Source: Parendozoicomonas verongulae (GTDB taxonomy: Bacteria > Pseudomonadota > Gammaproteobacteria > Pseudomonadales > Endozoicomonadaceae). Taken from it: a stretch of DNA of 64,000 bases. Below the pieces are notes generated by a model. That model had not been told where the DNA came from and ran no database searches. It saw only the letters and a program-made list of their open reading frames with translations. The DNA is taken from assembly GCF_009711465.1 (NCBI RefSeq), contig NZ_SMME01000873.1, forward strand, positions 1,066 through 65,065, in the 5' to 3' direction. This document shows positions 36,232-46,473 of the stretch, in pieces. A program made the position numbers and the translations under genes. Positions within the stretch are counted from its first letter, which is position 1. Each line of letters starts with the position of its first letter.

Positions 36232-37131
36232 ATGCCCGATTACTTCCCCCGCAACTTCCACGGCTACGGTGCCAACCCTCCCAATATTCGCTGGCCCCAT
36301 AACAAACAGCTGGCTGTGAGTGTGGTGGTGAATTACGAGGAAGGTTCAGAGTCCTGCCCGCTGGACGGTGATGGCGTGTCTGAATCCTGGCTGACAGACA
36401 TTCCCGGCCTTGTTCCCAGCCATCACCGCCATATCTCCTGTGAATCTGTATTCAACTACGGTGCACGGGCTGGAGCATGGCGGCTGATCCGAACTCTGCA
36501 GGAGTTTCATGTGCCCGCCACTGTTTTCGGCTGTGGTCTGGCTTTGGAACGTAACCCTGAGCTGACAAAAGCCTTTCATCAGGCTGGCTGGGAAATCGCG
36601 GGGCATGGCTGGCGCTGGCTGGACTACAGCAGCTTTTCGGAAGAAGACGAGTGTCGCCATATGGCGCGGACTCTACAAGTTATCGAACAGCTGACTGGCC
36701 AGAAAGCCAAAGGCTGGTACACGGGCCGCAAAAGCCAATATACCCGCGCGTTGGCATTTCACCATGGTTTAAGCTGGGATTCCGATGCCTATGACGATGA
36801 CATCCCTTATTACGTTCCTATAGAAGGGCACAACCATCTGGTCATTCCCTACTCTCTGATCACCAACGACTGCCGTTACACCATGTCTCCGGGATGGAAC
36901 TCCCCTGAGGATGCCTGGCACAGTTTGAAAGCCGCTTTCGATACTCTTTATCGGGAAGGCCACGAGGCTCCCCGTATGATGACGCTCGCCCTGCACAGCC
37001 GTCTCTCTGGGCATCCTGGCAGAGCCAGCAGCGTGCGAAGGTTTCTCGAGTACGCACTTCATCATAAAGGGGTCTGGTTTTGCCGAAGAAGCGATATCGC
37101 TGAGCATTGGCGGCAGCAAAACCAGATTTAA
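36232..37131 (+). CDS. PuuE-like polysaccharide deacetylase/allantoinase family protein
   Basis: The protein has 299 aa with a NodB-type deacetylase fold, close in pattern to allantoinase PuuE: the start YPRNF/FPRNFHGYG, WPHNKQLAVSVVVNYEEGSE, an ESVFNYGARAGAWRLIRTL helix, an IAGHGWRWLDYS segment carrying the metal-binding His, and a TLALHSRLSGHPGR near the C-terminus. PuuE opens or hydrolyses allantoin in purine breakdown. No other purine-degradation gene is nearby, so a chitin or peptidoglycan deacetylase role is not excluded. There is no signal peptide, so it is cytoplasmic. Confidence 0.8.
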   Translation: MPDYFPRNFHGYGANPPNIRWPHNKQLAVSVVVNYEEGSESCPLDGDGVSESWLTDIPGLVPSHHRHISCESVFNYGARAGAWRLIRTLQEFHVPATVFGCGLALERNPELTKAFHQAGWEIAGHGWRWLDYSSFSEEDECRHMARTLQVIEQLTGQKAKGWYTGRKSQYTRALAFHHGLSWDSDAYDDDIPYYVPIEGHNHLVIPYSLITNDCRYTMSPGWNSPEDAWHSLKAAFDTLYREGHEAPRMMTLALHSRLSGHPGRASSVRRFLEYALHHKGVWFCRRSDIAEHWRQQNQI

Positions 37132-37341
37132 CAAATAAAAAGAATATGCTTATCAGGCACTCACAAACTACACACTACCTTCACACCTGCCCCAAAAATT
37201 GATCTGGGACAACAACTTACATACCAAATTCTCTTTAAAAACTAAAACCCTGTTGATACTCTTGGGCATCTGACGCAACCGAATTATACATTTTACTTAC
37301 ATCATCAGCACAATTCGCAACAAAGGTGCTTAAATAACCCT

Positions 37342-38529
37342 ATGCTTCCGGCAATCCAACGCTTTCTTCACAAGGACACCTCTGTAGGCATCTTGCTCAT
37401 CGGTGCCGCAGCGCTTGCCATGCTGGCAGCGAATACACCTCTCAACAAGTTATACGACATGCTTCTGTCGGTTCCCATCACCGTTGCGGTGGGTTCTTTT
37501 GATATCTCTAAACCTATGTTGCTGTGGATAAACGACGGTTTGATGGCGCTGTTCTTCCTTCTCATTGGTCTGGAAGTGAAGCGAGAATTTATTTCCGGTG
37601 AACTTTCCACTCCCAGTCAGGTTGTACTGCCTGCGGTTGCCGCTGTAGGTGGTATGGTTGTACCGGCACTGCTCTACATCGCGCTGAACTATGACAACCC
37701 GGTGGCCATCAAAGGTTGGGCGATTCCCTCTGCAACAGATATAGCCTTCTCTCTGGGTGTGCTGGCACTCATCGGATCCCGGGTTCCTCCAGCCCTGAAA
37801 ATCTTCCTGATGGCGCTGGCCATTATTGATGACCTTGGGGCTATCATCATTATTGCCCTGTTCTATACCGTTGACTTATCTACGCTCTCTATTGTGCTGG
37901 CATCTATGTGTCTGGTGGTACTGTTCCTGTTTAACCGGGCGGGCATCACACGACTGGGCCCTTATATGTTTGTGGGCGTGATTATGTGGACGTGTGTGCT
38001 TAAGTCTGGCGTACACGCCACGCTGGCCGGTGTTGCCCTCGCTTTCACCATCCCACTGCGTGCCTTGAATGAAGATGGCCGCTCGCCACTGGTTGAGCTG
38101 GAACACAAGCTACACAGCTGGGTGAACTTCTTTATCCTGCCTATCTTCGCCTTTGCTAACGCCGGTGTTGCCCTGAACTGGACACAGATTCAGGGACTGC
38201 TGGAGCCGAGCCCTCTGGGTGTCATTTCTGGCCTGTTCATTGGTAAACAGGTGGGTGTATTCCTGTTCAGTGCCGTGGTCATCAAACTGGGCTATGCTCG
38301 CCTGCCTACGGGCACAAACTGGCTGCAGATTTACGGGGTTTCCATCCTCTGTGGCATTGGTTTCACTATGAGTCTCTTTATTGGCTCTCTGGCCTTCGAG
38401 ACAACTGGTGCCGAATACCTGATTGCTGACCGTGCGGGCATTCTGGTGGGTTCCTTCATGTCAGCAGTCTTCGGCTACTTTGTACTGAAATATGCTGTGA
38501 GAGACACAAAGCAGCTGTCAGCCACGTAA
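37342..38529 (+). CDS. nhaA: Na+/H+ antiporter NhaA
   Basis: The protein has 395 aa with about 12 membrane helices. NhaA exports sodium in exchange for protons, useful to a marine bacterium. Marks are [26 protein letters not shown], the paired aspartates of the ion site in [36 protein letters not shown], and [18 protein letters not shown] and [14 protein letters not shown] segments. The promoter region is about 210 bp and AT-rich. It is monocistronic, with no terminator hairpin clearly seen before hemH. Confidence 0.96.
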   Translation: MLPAIQRFLHKDTSVGILLIGAAALAMLAANTPLNKLYDMLLSVPITVAVGSFDISKPMLLWINDGLMALFFLLIGLEVKREFISGELSTPSQVVLPAVAAVGGMVVPALLYIALNYDNPVAIKGWAIPSATDIAFSLGVLALIGSRVPPALKIFLMALAIIDDLGAIIIIALFYTVDLSTLSIVLASMCLVVLFLFNRAGITRLGPYMFVGVIMWTCVLKSGVHATLAGVALAFTIPLRALNEDGRSPLVELEHKLHSWVNFFILPIFAFANAGVALNWTQIQGLLEPSPLGVISGLFIGKQVGVFLFSAVVIKLGYARLPTGTNWLQIYGVSILCGIGFTMSLFIGSLAFETTGAEYLIADRAGILVGSFMSAVFGYFVLKYAVRDTKQLSAT

Positions 38530-38633
38530 TTCTTTCGTAGAATTGCAGGCAATAAATGCCCGCTCTGAGCGCTGTTGTTACAAAGGGCTTAGAGTGGGCA
38601 TTTTCTTAATGAAGACAGAAATATGAGAAGAAT

Positions 38634-39665
38634 GTGAAGAACAGAGCCGTACTTCTAGTCAATCTCGGATCACCAGACTCCACATCCGTAGCGGATGTGC
38701 GTAAGTATCTGAACCAGTTTCTGATGGACCCGTGTGTAATTGATTTGCCATGGCCCATTCGCAGGCTGATTGTCAGCGCTTTTGTGCTGCCCACACGGCC
38801 TGCAAAATCCGCCGAAGCCTATGAAAGCATATGGCTGAATGAAGGCTCACCGCTGAAAGTTATCAGCCAGAAACTGGCGGATAAGGTCGCATCCAAAACC
38901 GATATTCCTGTATCTCTGGCTATGCGCTATGGCAATCCATCTATGGAGCAGGAACTGCTCAAACTCTCCCAAAAAGAGGGTATCGAGGAAATCCTGCTTC
39001 TCCCGCTGTACCCGCACTATGCTATGTCGTCCGTTAAAACCTGCGTGATCGAAGCCGAGCGCATAATACAGACTCACAATCTGTCTCAAAAGCTCACTGT
39101 GCACCCGGTCTTCTACCAGCACCCGGACTACATCCGCGATTTGGTAAATGGCGCCCAACCCTACTTTGAAGACCTGAAGAATGACAAATGGGATCATATT
39201 CTGTTCAGCTACCACGGTGTACCTGAGCGCCATGTGCGCAAAGATGACCCGACGGGCAACCACTGCCTGAGCCCAAACTGCTGCAATCGCCCATCTAAAG
39301 CCCACGAAACCTGCTATCGCCATCAGGTGTTCAAAACCACCGAGAAGTTTGTGGAAGCAGCGGGTATTGCAGAAGAGAAGTGGAGCCTTGCGTTCCAGTC
39401 CCGTCTCGGGAAAGCCAAATGGCTGGAACCGGCCACCGATCAGACCGTAAGAGATTTAGCCCAAAGAGGTATCAAGAGATTACTGGTGATCTGTCCGGCG
39501 TTTACAGTGGACTGCCTCGAAACACTGGAAGAGATTGGCATGCAGGCCAAAGAGGATTTTATCGCCCACGGTGGCGAGGAGCTGCAACTGATTCCCTGCC
39601 TGAACGACAATGATCAATGGGCACAGACCCTCACCAACTGGGTAGAATCTAGAGACGAGCCATAA
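38634..39665 (+). CDS. hemH: Ferrochelatase
   Basis: The protein has 343 aa from a GTG at 38634 with gagaag just before; no ATG fits the family start. HemH inserts Fe2+ into protoporphyrin IX at the inner membrane, the last step of heme synthesis. Marks are LLVNLGSPDSTSVADVRKYLNQFLMDP, YPHYAMSSV, the metal-site histidine in LFSYHGVPERHV, and a conserved FQSRLGKAKWLEPATDQTV. The 3' end overlaps the convergent yajG by 17 bp. Confidence 0.95.
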   Translation: MKNRAVLLVNLGSPDSTSVADVRKYLNQFLMDPCVIDLPWPIRRLIVSAFVLPTRPAKSAEAYESIWLNEGSPLKVISQKLADKVASKTDIPVSLAMRYGNPSMEQELLKLSQKEGIEEILLLPLYPHYAMSSVKTCVIEAERIIQTHNLSQKLTVHPVFYQHPDYIRDLVNGAQPYFEDLKNDKWDHILFSYHGVPERHVRKDDPTGNHCLSPNCCNRPSKAHETCYRHQVFKTTEKFVEAAGIAEEKWSLAFQSRLGKAKWLEPATDQTVRDLAQRGIKRLLVICPAFTVDCLETLEEIGMQAKEDFIAHGGEELQLIPCLNDNDQWAQTLTNWVESRDEP

Positions 39666-40236
39666 AGCGCATCAACCCCGGGTCTGCAAAGGCCCGGCCA
39701 ATGGCCTTGGCGAGAATCTCGTTAATCATCTGAGTGTTATCATCATCCGAGGGTGCTTTCAGAACCCGTTTGCTGTCTGTCGCAGAGTAAGCCCCCTGAT
39801 AGAACTGCTCGCCAGCACGCACGGTAACTCGAATCGCCGCCTTCAAATCCACCCTGGACACATAATTGCTGGCAGGCACTTTGTACTCCAGCGTATCCAC
39901 ATACACTTGAAACTGAGGAGCATCCGTTGAGCTGCCTGGTGTCATGCCCTGCTCAACCAGAGCCATTTCCACAGAGGCCTTCACAGCATCTTGCAGGTTG
40001 TTGGCAATGCCGATGCGATTGCTCTCCTTATATACACCACCACGGGTGCCCAGCCAGGGAGTAACGCGTTCATCAAAAGCTGTAACCGTAACCGGACCAT
40101 CCAGCTTCACTGTATCTGCAGCTAGCCTGACATCCGGCGCAATAGTCACATTCTGAGGGCTGAGAGCACAACCACCCAGCAAACCGACAAACACCAGAGC
40201 GGTGAGTCCCTTCAAAGAAAATAAACGTCTTACCAT
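39649..40236 (-). CDS. yajG: YajG family lipoprotein
   Basis: The protein has 195 aa with a lipoprotein signal and lipobox LGGC (about Cys23), so a membrane-anchored lipoprotein. The mature domain follows the YajG pattern: [10 protein letters not shown] near the start, an [25 protein letters not shown] helix, and a [26 protein letters not shown] strand pair. YajG has no defined role. It is divergent from leuA, whose real start is 158 bp away. Confidence 0.85.
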   Translation of the reverse strand: MVRRLFSLKGLTALVFVGLLGGCALSPQNVTIAPDVRLAADTVKLDGPVTVTAFDERVTPWLGTRGGVYKESNRIGIANNLQDAVKASVEMALVEQGMTPGSSTDAPQFQVYVDTLEYKVPASNYVSRVDLKAAIRVTVRAGEQFYQGAYSATDSKRVLKAPSDDDNTQMINEILAKAIGRAFADPGLMRFMARL

Positions 40237-40393
40237 AACAAATGCTCATCAAGGGGTATTGAAAAGTATCAGCGAATTGTCTCTTCTCCCCTGCATCTTC
40301 GCAATGGTTTGGCAAAAGAGCCAGGCTGACGATATAGTTCTTTCTGCAGAGGTCAGTCCCTCGATAAACAAAACACAACCGCAGGACAACCCT

Positions 40394-41953
40394 ATGACCA
40401 GTCATCGCGATGCCCGTAGCAATGATCGTGTTGTCATTTTCGACACCACTCTCAGGGATGGAGAACAAAGCCCCGGCGCATCCATGACCCGGGACGAAAA
40501 ACTGCGCATCGCAAAAAACCTTGAACGCCTGCAAGTGGACGTGATTGAAGCGGGCTTCGCCATGGCCAGCCCCGGAGACTTTGATTCTGTTCATGCTATC
40601 GCCTCCACCATAAAAAACAGCACAGTCTGCAGCCTTTCCCGTGCACTGGACAGTGATATTGATCGCGCCGCCGAAGCCTTGAAACCGGCAGAAAGCGGAC
40701 GCATTCACACTTTTATTGCCACCTCGCCCATCCATATGAAGTACAAGCTACAGATGGAACCGGAGCAGGTGATTGAACAGGCTGTCCATGCGGTAAAGCG
40801 GGCTCGCAACCAGTGTGCTGATGTGGAGTTCTCCTGCGAAGATGCCGGGCGCTCCGAGCTGGACTTCCTCTGTCGTATTATTGAAAAGGCCATTGATGCC
40901 GGTGCAGGCACTATCAATATTCCCGACACTGTAGGCTACGCACTGCCCCATGAGTTCGGTGAAACCATCCACCAGCTGCTCACCCGCATTCCTAACGCAG
41001 ACAAAGCTATTTTCTCAGTGCACTGTCATAACGATCTTGGCCTTGCAGTGGCGAACTCTTTAGCGGCCGTTGTAAATGGTGCACGACAGGTGGAATGTAC
41101 GGTTAACGGTTTAGGGGAAAGAGCTGGTAACGCATCATTGGAAGAGTTTGTGATGGGGCTGCGCACTCGTAAGGATTCCCTGCAGCTGGACACCCGCATT
41201 GCCAGTGAACATATCGTTCCCACTTCACGACTGGTGTCCAGTATTACCGGCTTCCCGGTTCAACCGAATAAGGCTATTGTAGGTGCCAACGCTTTCGCCC
41301 ATGAATCCGGTATTCATCAAGATGGTGTGCTCAAACACCGGGAAACCTATGAAATTATGAACGCGGAAGACGTCGGCTGGAACACCAACAAAATGGTGCT
41401 GGGCAAACTCTCCGGCCGTAATGCCTTCAAAACCCGCATGGAGGAGTTGGGAATCAGCTTCGAAACACCGGAGCACCTGAACGACACTTTCAAACGTTTC
41501 AAAAAACTCGCTGACAAAAAACGGGATATTTACGACGCAGACCTTCAGGCTCTGGTGACAGAAGCCCGCAATATCGAAGAAGTGTTCAAGCTGGAAGCTA
41601 TGACCATCCACTCCCAGATGGGCGGCACCCCAGAGGCCCACATCACTCTATTAGTGAACGGTGAATCGAATGATATTATCAGCACAGGGGACGGTGCTGT
41701 AGATGCCGCCTTCAAAGCCATTGAAGGCATTGCCTGTTCCGGTGCCCAGCTGGAACTGTACAGCGTAAATGCCATCACCAGTGGTACCGACTCCCAAGGC
41801 AAAGTCACTGTACGTTTAGCTCGTAAAGGGCGGATTGTGAACGGTAATGGTTCCGATACTGATGTGATTGTAGCTTCAGCCAAGGCGTATGTTCATGCCC
41901 TTAATCTTTTAGAGTCCGGGAAGAAGCGTAATCCACAGACAGGACCGATTTAA
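40394..41953 (+). CDS. leuA: 2-isopropylmalate synthase
   Basis: The protein has 519 aa from the ATG at 40394; the open frame extends 64 codons further upstream, but the family starts at [19 protein letters not shown] and aggac precedes this ATG. LeuA condenses acetyl-CoA and 2-oxoisovalerate, the first step of leucine synthesis. The metal ligands are in the DTTLRDGEQ and [11 protein letters not shown] segments, and the C-terminal regulatory domain for leucine feedback begins near residue 390 ([17 protein letters not shown]). No leucine-rich leader is seen upstream. Confidence 0.96.
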   Translation: MTSHRDARSNDRVVIFDTTLRDGEQSPGASMTRDEKLRIAKNLERLQVDVIEAGFAMASPGDFDSVHAIASTIKNSTVCSLSRALDSDIDRAAEALKPAESGRIHTFIATSPIHMKYKLQMEPEQVIEQAVHAVKRARNQCADVEFSCEDAGRSELDFLCRIIEKAIDAGAGTINIPDTVGYALPHEFGETIHQLLTRIPNADKAIFSVHCHNDLGLAVANSLAAVVNGARQVECTVNGLGERAGNASLEEFVMGLRTRKDSLQLDTRIASEHIVPTSRLVSSITGFPVQPNKAIVGANAFAHESGIHQDGVLKHRETYEIMNAEDVGWNTNKMVLGKLSGRNAFKTRMEELGISFETPEHLNDTFKRFKKLADKKRDIYDADLQALVTEARNIEEVFKLEAMTIHSQMGGTPEAHITLLVNGESNDIISTGDGAVDAAFKAIEGIACSGAQLELYSVNAITSGTDSQGKVTVRLARKGRIVNGNGSDTDVIVASAKAYVHALNLLESGKKRNPQTGPI

Positions 41954-42022
41954 TTAGCTTTGAGACAAAAAGCAACCACATGCATTACAATGGCGTCCTG
42001 GTTCATTTATTGACGGAACAAC

Positions 42023-42886
42023 ATGAACGAAAGGCAGCGACAAGATTATCTGGAAGCCATGGGCATACAAACATGGTTTCCCCGCTTTGTGCTGCCTGCT
42101 GCCAAACCGTCTCATACCTGTGACTGGGATTATGACGACTACCCCGTCGAAGCCTTTCCCGAGCCAGCGCCGTCCATGTCTGCACCTGAGCAGCCCCTGT
42201 CAGTGCCGCCTCAGAATATGGGATACCAGCAACCGGCTTATATTCCTCAACAGGCTCCCCAGCCTTCGCCCGTTCCCGCTGCTGGTGTACTGAAAGAGTC
42301 TTCTGATATTCTGGGTGAGCTGGGCTTTACCACACCCCAAAGCACTCCCGATACCAAAGGGGATGAACCCTGCGCAGCTCAAACAACCGATGCAGAAGTG
42401 ATCCCAGCGGAACCTTTCCGACTGGCAGTGGTGGATGTCAGCGAAACCTGTCTTGCGATTGTTGATCTGCCATGGTCTGGCTTGAATCAGTTCACCGGGT
42501 ATCACGAGCGTTTATTACGCAATATTCTCAAAGCGGTTAATCAACCCTGTGACCAGACTTTTGAGGCCAGCGTGTTTGCATGGCCCATTATTCAAGAGCC
42601 AATTCCTGTAGACCGCAAATATGCCCGGGAAGCCGTGCAGTGTTTTCTCGCCAACCAGTTTGGCTGGCAGCGCAGAAAAACCGTCCTTCTCTTCGGTCAC
42701 AACAGTGGCACCTATCTATGGGGTTCTCAGGAAAGCTGGGACAAGCCTTTTGACAGTTTCCGGGGTATCCAGGAAAAAGACGGTGTCACCTATGCCATCA
42801 CCTGCAGCCTTGGAGAGATGATGGGTATCCCAGAGTTAAAAGCTGATGCCTGGGCTGACCTGAAAGGGCTTTGCAAACCATCATGA
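42023..42886 (+). CDS. HolD-like protein (candidate DNA polymerase III psi subunit) upstream of rimI
   Basis: The protein has 287 aa. The first 25 residues (RQRQDYLEAMGIQTWFPRF) follow the N-terminal peptide by which HolD (psi) binds HolC (chi): a short helix, then LGI/MGI-x-x-W. A Pro/Gln-rich linker of about 100 residues follows, and a C-terminal domain has LLRNILKAV and LLFGHNSGTYLWGSQ segments that parallel the E. coli HolD core. E. coli holD is directly followed by rimI, as here (ATGA overlap). E. coli HolD is only 137 aa, so this is an extended form. Confidence rests on synteny plus the N-terminal peptide. Confidence 0.6.
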   Translation: MNERQRQDYLEAMGIQTWFPRFVLPAAKPSHTCDWDYDDYPVEAFPEPAPSMSAPEQPLSVPPQNMGYQQPAYIPQQAPQPSPVPAAGVLKESSDILGELGFTTPQSTPDTKGDEPCAAQTTDAEVIPAEPFRLAVVDVSETCLAIVDLPWSGLNQFTGYHERLLRNILKAVNQPCDQTFEASVFAWPIIQEPIPVDRKYAREAVQCFLANQFGWQRRKTVLLFGHNSGTYLWGSQESWDKPFDSFRGIQEKDGVTYAITCSLGEMMGIPELKADAWADLKGLCKPS

Positions 42887-43362
42887 CAGTGCACGATCTG
42901 GCGGACGGTTTTACCCTGCGCCCCATGATGGAATCCGATGTGGATGCTATTCACACATTAGAAACCTCCACCAATCCTCATCCATGGACACCCGGCATTA
43001 TCCGTAACTGTTTAACTACGGGTGACCGTTGCTGGATTCTGGAAAAAGGTGGTGCGCTGGCGGGTTACACTGTCACCATGTTCGCAGTGGGAGAAGGCCA
43101 TTTGCAGAACATTGCCATTGCACCGAGCTTTCAGCGTCAGGGGTTGGGACAAAAGTTGATGAGCTTTATTACCAATGATTTGAAAGCCCTTGGGGCTGAG
43201 GTAATTTTTCTGGAAGTGCGGGTTTCCAACCGGAAAGCCATTGAACTGTATCTGAAAAATGATTTCACAGAAGTAGGCCGACGCAACAACTACTACCCCT
43301 GCGCCAAAGGAGGGCGTGAAGACGCCCTCGTTATGGTGCGAGATCTCTCTTTCGCAGAGTAA
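42883..43362 (+). CDS. rimI: Ribosomal-protein-alanine N-acetyltransferase RimI
   Basis: The protein has 159 aa from the ATG at 42883, which overlaps the stop of the previous gene (ATGA). GNAT fold: IHTLETSTNPHPWTPGIIRNCL, the acetyl-CoA loop IAIAPSFQRQGLGQKLM, and LEVRVSNRKAIELYLKNDFTEVGRRNNYYP, the family signature. RimI acetylates the N-terminal Ala of ribosomal protein S18. The last codons contain a hairpin (43310-43329) nearly identical to one at 46345. Confidence 0.93.
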   Translation: MTVHDLADGFTLRPMMESDVDAIHTLETSTNPHPWTPGIIRNCLTTGDRCWILEKGGALAGYTVTMFAVGEGHLQNIAIAPSFQRQGLGQKLMSFITNDLKALGAEVIFLEVRVSNRKAIELYLKNDFTEVGRRNNYYPCAKGGREDALVMVRDLSFAE

Positions 43363-43549
43363 AACAAATTTTAATGGATACAAACCCTGCATGTTTTTTG
43401 AGGCGGCCGGATAGGGCGCATCTATCTCTACCAGCAGCTGGCTCACACCAGGAATGTCTGCCAATTACACTTATTGTATTAATCCAGGACTCATCAAATA
43501 ATAAACACATTTAAGAAAACTCCTGAACTCTCTGAAGGGAAGAGACCCT

Positions 43550-44947
43550 ATGCAACTTGCTGTAATTGCCAATATTTTAATAATGCTAGGGCTTATTTAT
43601 GTCCTTTTTCGTTTCCAGAAAAAATATATGCCATTTACTCGAAGAGTATTTATTGCACTAGGCATGGGGGTCGCGTTCGGCGCTGGATTACAAATAGTTT
43701 ATGGTCTTGATTCGCCAGTTATTAGTCAATCTATCAGCTGGTTTGATATTGTTGGTCGTGGTTACGTCTCCCTGCTTCGTATGATCGTTGTACCTCTGGT
43801 CATGGTCTCTGTTATTTCTTCGATTATTCGTCTTAAGGACGTTGGCTCTCTGGGTAGAATCAGTGGTTGGGTTCTTGGGTTGCTGATGATTACTGTCTCT
43901 ATTGCAGCCATCATCAGCATACTCACCTCCCTGGGTTTTGGCTTAAGTGCAGAAGCCATCACATCCGGTACCCGTGAAGTTGCCCGGGGCGAAGCGTTAT
44001 TATCCCGTGCCGTCCAGATTCAGAGTCTTACCATTCCAAGTATGCTGGTCAGCCTGATTCCATCCAATCCGTTCCTTGATATGACTGGGGCACGGAGCAC
44101 CTCGATTATCGGCGTGGTTATTTTCTCGGCCTTCATTGGGGTTTCCGCATTGGGGCTGAATCGCAAGAAGCCTGAGATTTTTGCGACCATTGAAAATAGC
44201 GTGAATGCCATACATGCTCTGGTTATGCGCATGGTGACTTTGGTTTTGCGCTTAACGCCTTTTGGTATTCTGGCATTGATGACCAAAGTCGTTGCAGGCT
44301 CTAACTTCGCCGACATCATGGAGCTGTTCCGCTTTGTAGCAGCATCTTACTTCGCTTTGATTGCAGTGTTTGTGGTGCACTTGCTGATGGTTGCTTTTGC
44401 AGGTGGCAGCCCGCTTACTTACCTTAAGAAAGTTCTTCCCGTACTGACCTTCGCGTTTACCTCCCGCTCCTCCGCAGGCACCATGCCTTTGACCATTCAG
44501 ACCATGACCAAACGTCTGGGTGTATCCGAGGCTGTAGCAAACTTCTCCGCTTCTTTTGGGACAACAATTGGGCAAAATGGCTGTGCCGGTATTTATCCCG
44601 CAATGCTGGCCGTTATGATTGCACCAACAGTTGGGGTTGATCCCACCAGCCTGAGCTTTATTGGTACTCTGGTTATAACCATTGCTATCAGCTCCTTCGG
44701 TGTTGCCGGTGTGGGTGGTGGTGCAACCTTTGCGGCCTTGATTGTGCTTTCGGCCCTGGGGTTACCGGTAGAGCTGGCAGGCCTGCTGATCTCCATTGAG
44801 CCTTTAATTGATATGGGCCGTACTGCGGTGAACGTAAGTGGAGCTATTGCAACCGGCTTTGTGGGTGCTCGAGCCATGGGGGAAGTTAACATGGACACAT
44901 TCAATGAAAACGATTCTTTTGAACTGGACATGGAAGCTGTTTCTTAA
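43550..44947 (+). CDS. L-cystine:proton/sodium symporter, TcyP-like (DAACS family)
   Basis: The protein has 465 aa with eight to ten membrane helices. Dicarboxylate/amino acid:cation symporter hallmarks are LLRMIVVPLVMVSVISSI in the fifth-helix region, the serine-rich hairpin FAFTSRSSAGTMPLTIQTM, NFSASFGTTIGQNGCAGIYPAMLAVM, and the ISIEPLIDMGRTAVNVSGA segment with the substrate-binding Asp/Arg region. The TSRSSAGT and GQNGCAG variants match TcyP/YdjN cystine transporters. It forms an operon with the following flavoprotein (one-base overlap of TAA and ATG), so cystine entering the cell would meet a disulfide reductase. The start ATG has gaaggga before it. Confidence 0.85.
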   Translation: MQLAVIANILIMLGLIYVLFRFQKKYMPFTRRVFIALGMGVAFGAGLQIVYGLDSPVISQSISWFDIVGRGYVSLLRMIVVPLVMVSVISSIIRLKDVGSLGRISGWVLGLLMITVSIAAIISILTSLGFGLSAEAITSGTREVARGEALLSRAVQIQSLTIPSMLVSLIPSNPFLDMTGARSTSIIGVVIFSAFIGVSALGLNRKKPEIFATIENSVNAIHALVMRMVTLVLRLTPFGILALMTKVVAGSNFADIMELFRFVAASYFALIAVFVVHLLMVAFAGGSPLTYLKKVLPVLTFAFTSRSSAGTMPLTIQTMTKRLGVSEAVANFSASFGTTIGQNGCAGIYPAMLAVMIAPTVGVDPTSLSFIGTLVITIAISSFGVAGVGGGATFAALIVLSALGLPVELAGLLISIEPLIDMGRTAVNVSGAIATGFVGARAMGEVNMDTFNENDSFELDMEAVS

Positions 44948-46323
44948 TGACTCCCCATGCAACAGATGACGTATTCGATATCGTTGTTATTGGTGCCGAA
45001 GCTGCGGGCATGAGCGCCGCAGCCAAGGCACGGCGCGTTAATCGCAATGCTCGTATCACCGTTTTCGAGCGCTCAGATGTTATTTCCTTTGGTGCTTGCG
45101 GCCTGCCCTATTACATTGGAGACTTTTTTTCAGACTCCAAAGAGATGGCTGAGTTTACACCCGAGCTATTTGCTCAGCGTGGAGTCGATGTTCGCACCGG
45201 CCATCATGTGAAAGAGGTTGACCCTGTTAACCAGACCGTTGCAGTCACCAATCTTCGAACCGGTGAAACGTTTGAACATCCATACAACCGATTGTTGATT
45301 GCAACCGGAGCGTCCCCCGTAATGCCTCCGGTTCCGGGCTTGCAAGAGGGTTTTGATAATGGACGTGTGTCTTTTGTGAAAACGATGCAGGATGGCATTC
45401 ACCTGAAAGAAACTGTGGCCAACGAACAGATTCAGGATATTGCCGTGATTGGTGCCGGTTATATTGGTTTGGAAATGGCCGAAGCCCTTCACCGCCAAGG
45501 CAAAACAGTTCGAATATTTGACAGTGCAAGTCATCCACTATCGGGTAGTTTCGATAGCGACATCGCAAAGCTGATTTGTGAAGAATTAGATCAGCATGGG
45601 ATTTCCAGCCACTGGCAGGAAGCTCTTCAGCAGGTAACAACTGCTGACAATCAGCGTTTGATACTGACCACGGATAAAGGTGAATACCAGGCCGACTTGA
45701 TTATTCTGTGTACCGGAGTTCGTCCGAACACTGATTTCATTAAACATCTGGGGCTGGATACTGCCAGCAATGGAGCCATTATTGTTGATGACCAGGCCCG
45801 CACCAGCTTGCCTGATATCTTTGCTGCCGGAGACTGTGCGACGATTCCACATGCACAGATCAATAATCCGGTGTGGATCCCTTTAGCCACTTACGCAAAT
45901 AAGTTGGGCCGTATTGCCGGTGAGGTCATGGGGGGAGCCGATACCCATTTTCCCGGAGCCTATGGCGCAGCCTGTTTACAGGTTCTGGGGCTGGAAGCTG
46001 GCAGGGTTGGTTTGAGTGAGAAAGAGGCTATAGCGCAAGGTCTTGATTATAAGGCTGTCATTATTCGAGATAAGGACCACACCAGCTACTACCCGGGCCA
46101 GTCTGACATTCTTGTAAAGCTGGTGTATGAATCAGAAACCCGGAAGATTCTTGGTGGGCAGATTGCCGGGGGACGTGGCGCGGTATTACGTGTCAACGCC
46201 CTGGCAATGGCGATCAAAGGTGGTTTAACCACTTCGGATTTGGGCATGATGGATTTCTGTTATGCACCACCATTTGCCAGAACCTGGGATGCGTTGAACG
46301 TTGCAGGCAATGTGGCGAAATAA
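44947..46323 (+). CDS. CoA-disulfide reductase-like FAD/NAD(P)H disulfide oxidoreductase
   Basis: The protein has 458 aa. It has the FAD loop (VVIGAEAAGMSAAAKARR), the single redox cysteine Cys51 in SFGACGLPYYIGD, which is the signature of CoA-disulfide reductase and NADH oxidase, a NAD loop (IAVIGAGYIGLEMAEALHRQGK), an FAD-binding GDCATI segment, and the C-terminal dimerisation domain containing KDHTSYYPGQ. With one catalytic cysteine it forms a mixed disulfide with CoA. It overlaps the cystine transporter gene and so probably reduces disulfides from cystine import or keeps CoA thiol reduced. Confidence 0.85.
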   Translation: MTPHATDDVFDIVVIGAEAAGMSAAAKARRVNRNARITVFERSDVISFGACGLPYYIGDFFSDSKEMAEFTPELFAQRGVDVRTGHHVKEVDPVNQTVAVTNLRTGETFEHPYNRLLIATGASPVMPPVPGLQEGFDNGRVSFVKTMQDGIHLKETVANEQIQDIAVIGAGYIGLEMAEALHRQGKTVRIFDSASHPLSGSFDSDIAKLICEELDQHGISSHWQEALQQVTTADNQRLILTTDKGEYQADLIILCTGVRPNTDFIKHLGLDTASNGAIIVDDQARTSLPDIFAAGDCATIPHAQINNPVWIPLATYANKLGRIAGEVMGGADTHFPGAYGAACLQVLGLEAGRVGLSEKEAIAQGLDYKAVIIRDKDHTSYYPGQSDILVKLVYESETRKILGGQIAGGRGAVLRVNALAMAIKGGLTTSDLGMMDFCYAPPFARTWDALNVAGNVAK

Positions 46324-46344
46324 CCGTTTTGTGAAAATAGAACA

Positions 46345-46364
46345 GAGGGCGTGAAAACGCCCTC
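46345..46364 (+). terminator. Hairpin after the cystine/CoA-disulfide operon
   Basis: An 8-bp GC stem (gagggcgt / acgccctc) with a gaaa tetraloop starts 22 bp after the stop codon. It lacks a strong U-run but is well placed as a terminator. Confidence 0.55.
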
Positions 46365-46473
46365 GTCTTGCGCTGAATAAAACCCCCACTCAGATGTTTA
46401 CCTGAAGCCTCCAAGCCCAGTACACTCTTGCTACCGTCACCAACTCGTCAATAAAACAATAAAGATAACAAAA

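Noticed and set aside
37200..37213. FNR-like ttgat-ctgg-gacaa upstream of nhaA
   Set aside because: Only 8 of 10 bases match, there is no biological reason for anaerobic control of nhaA, and such matches arise by chance.
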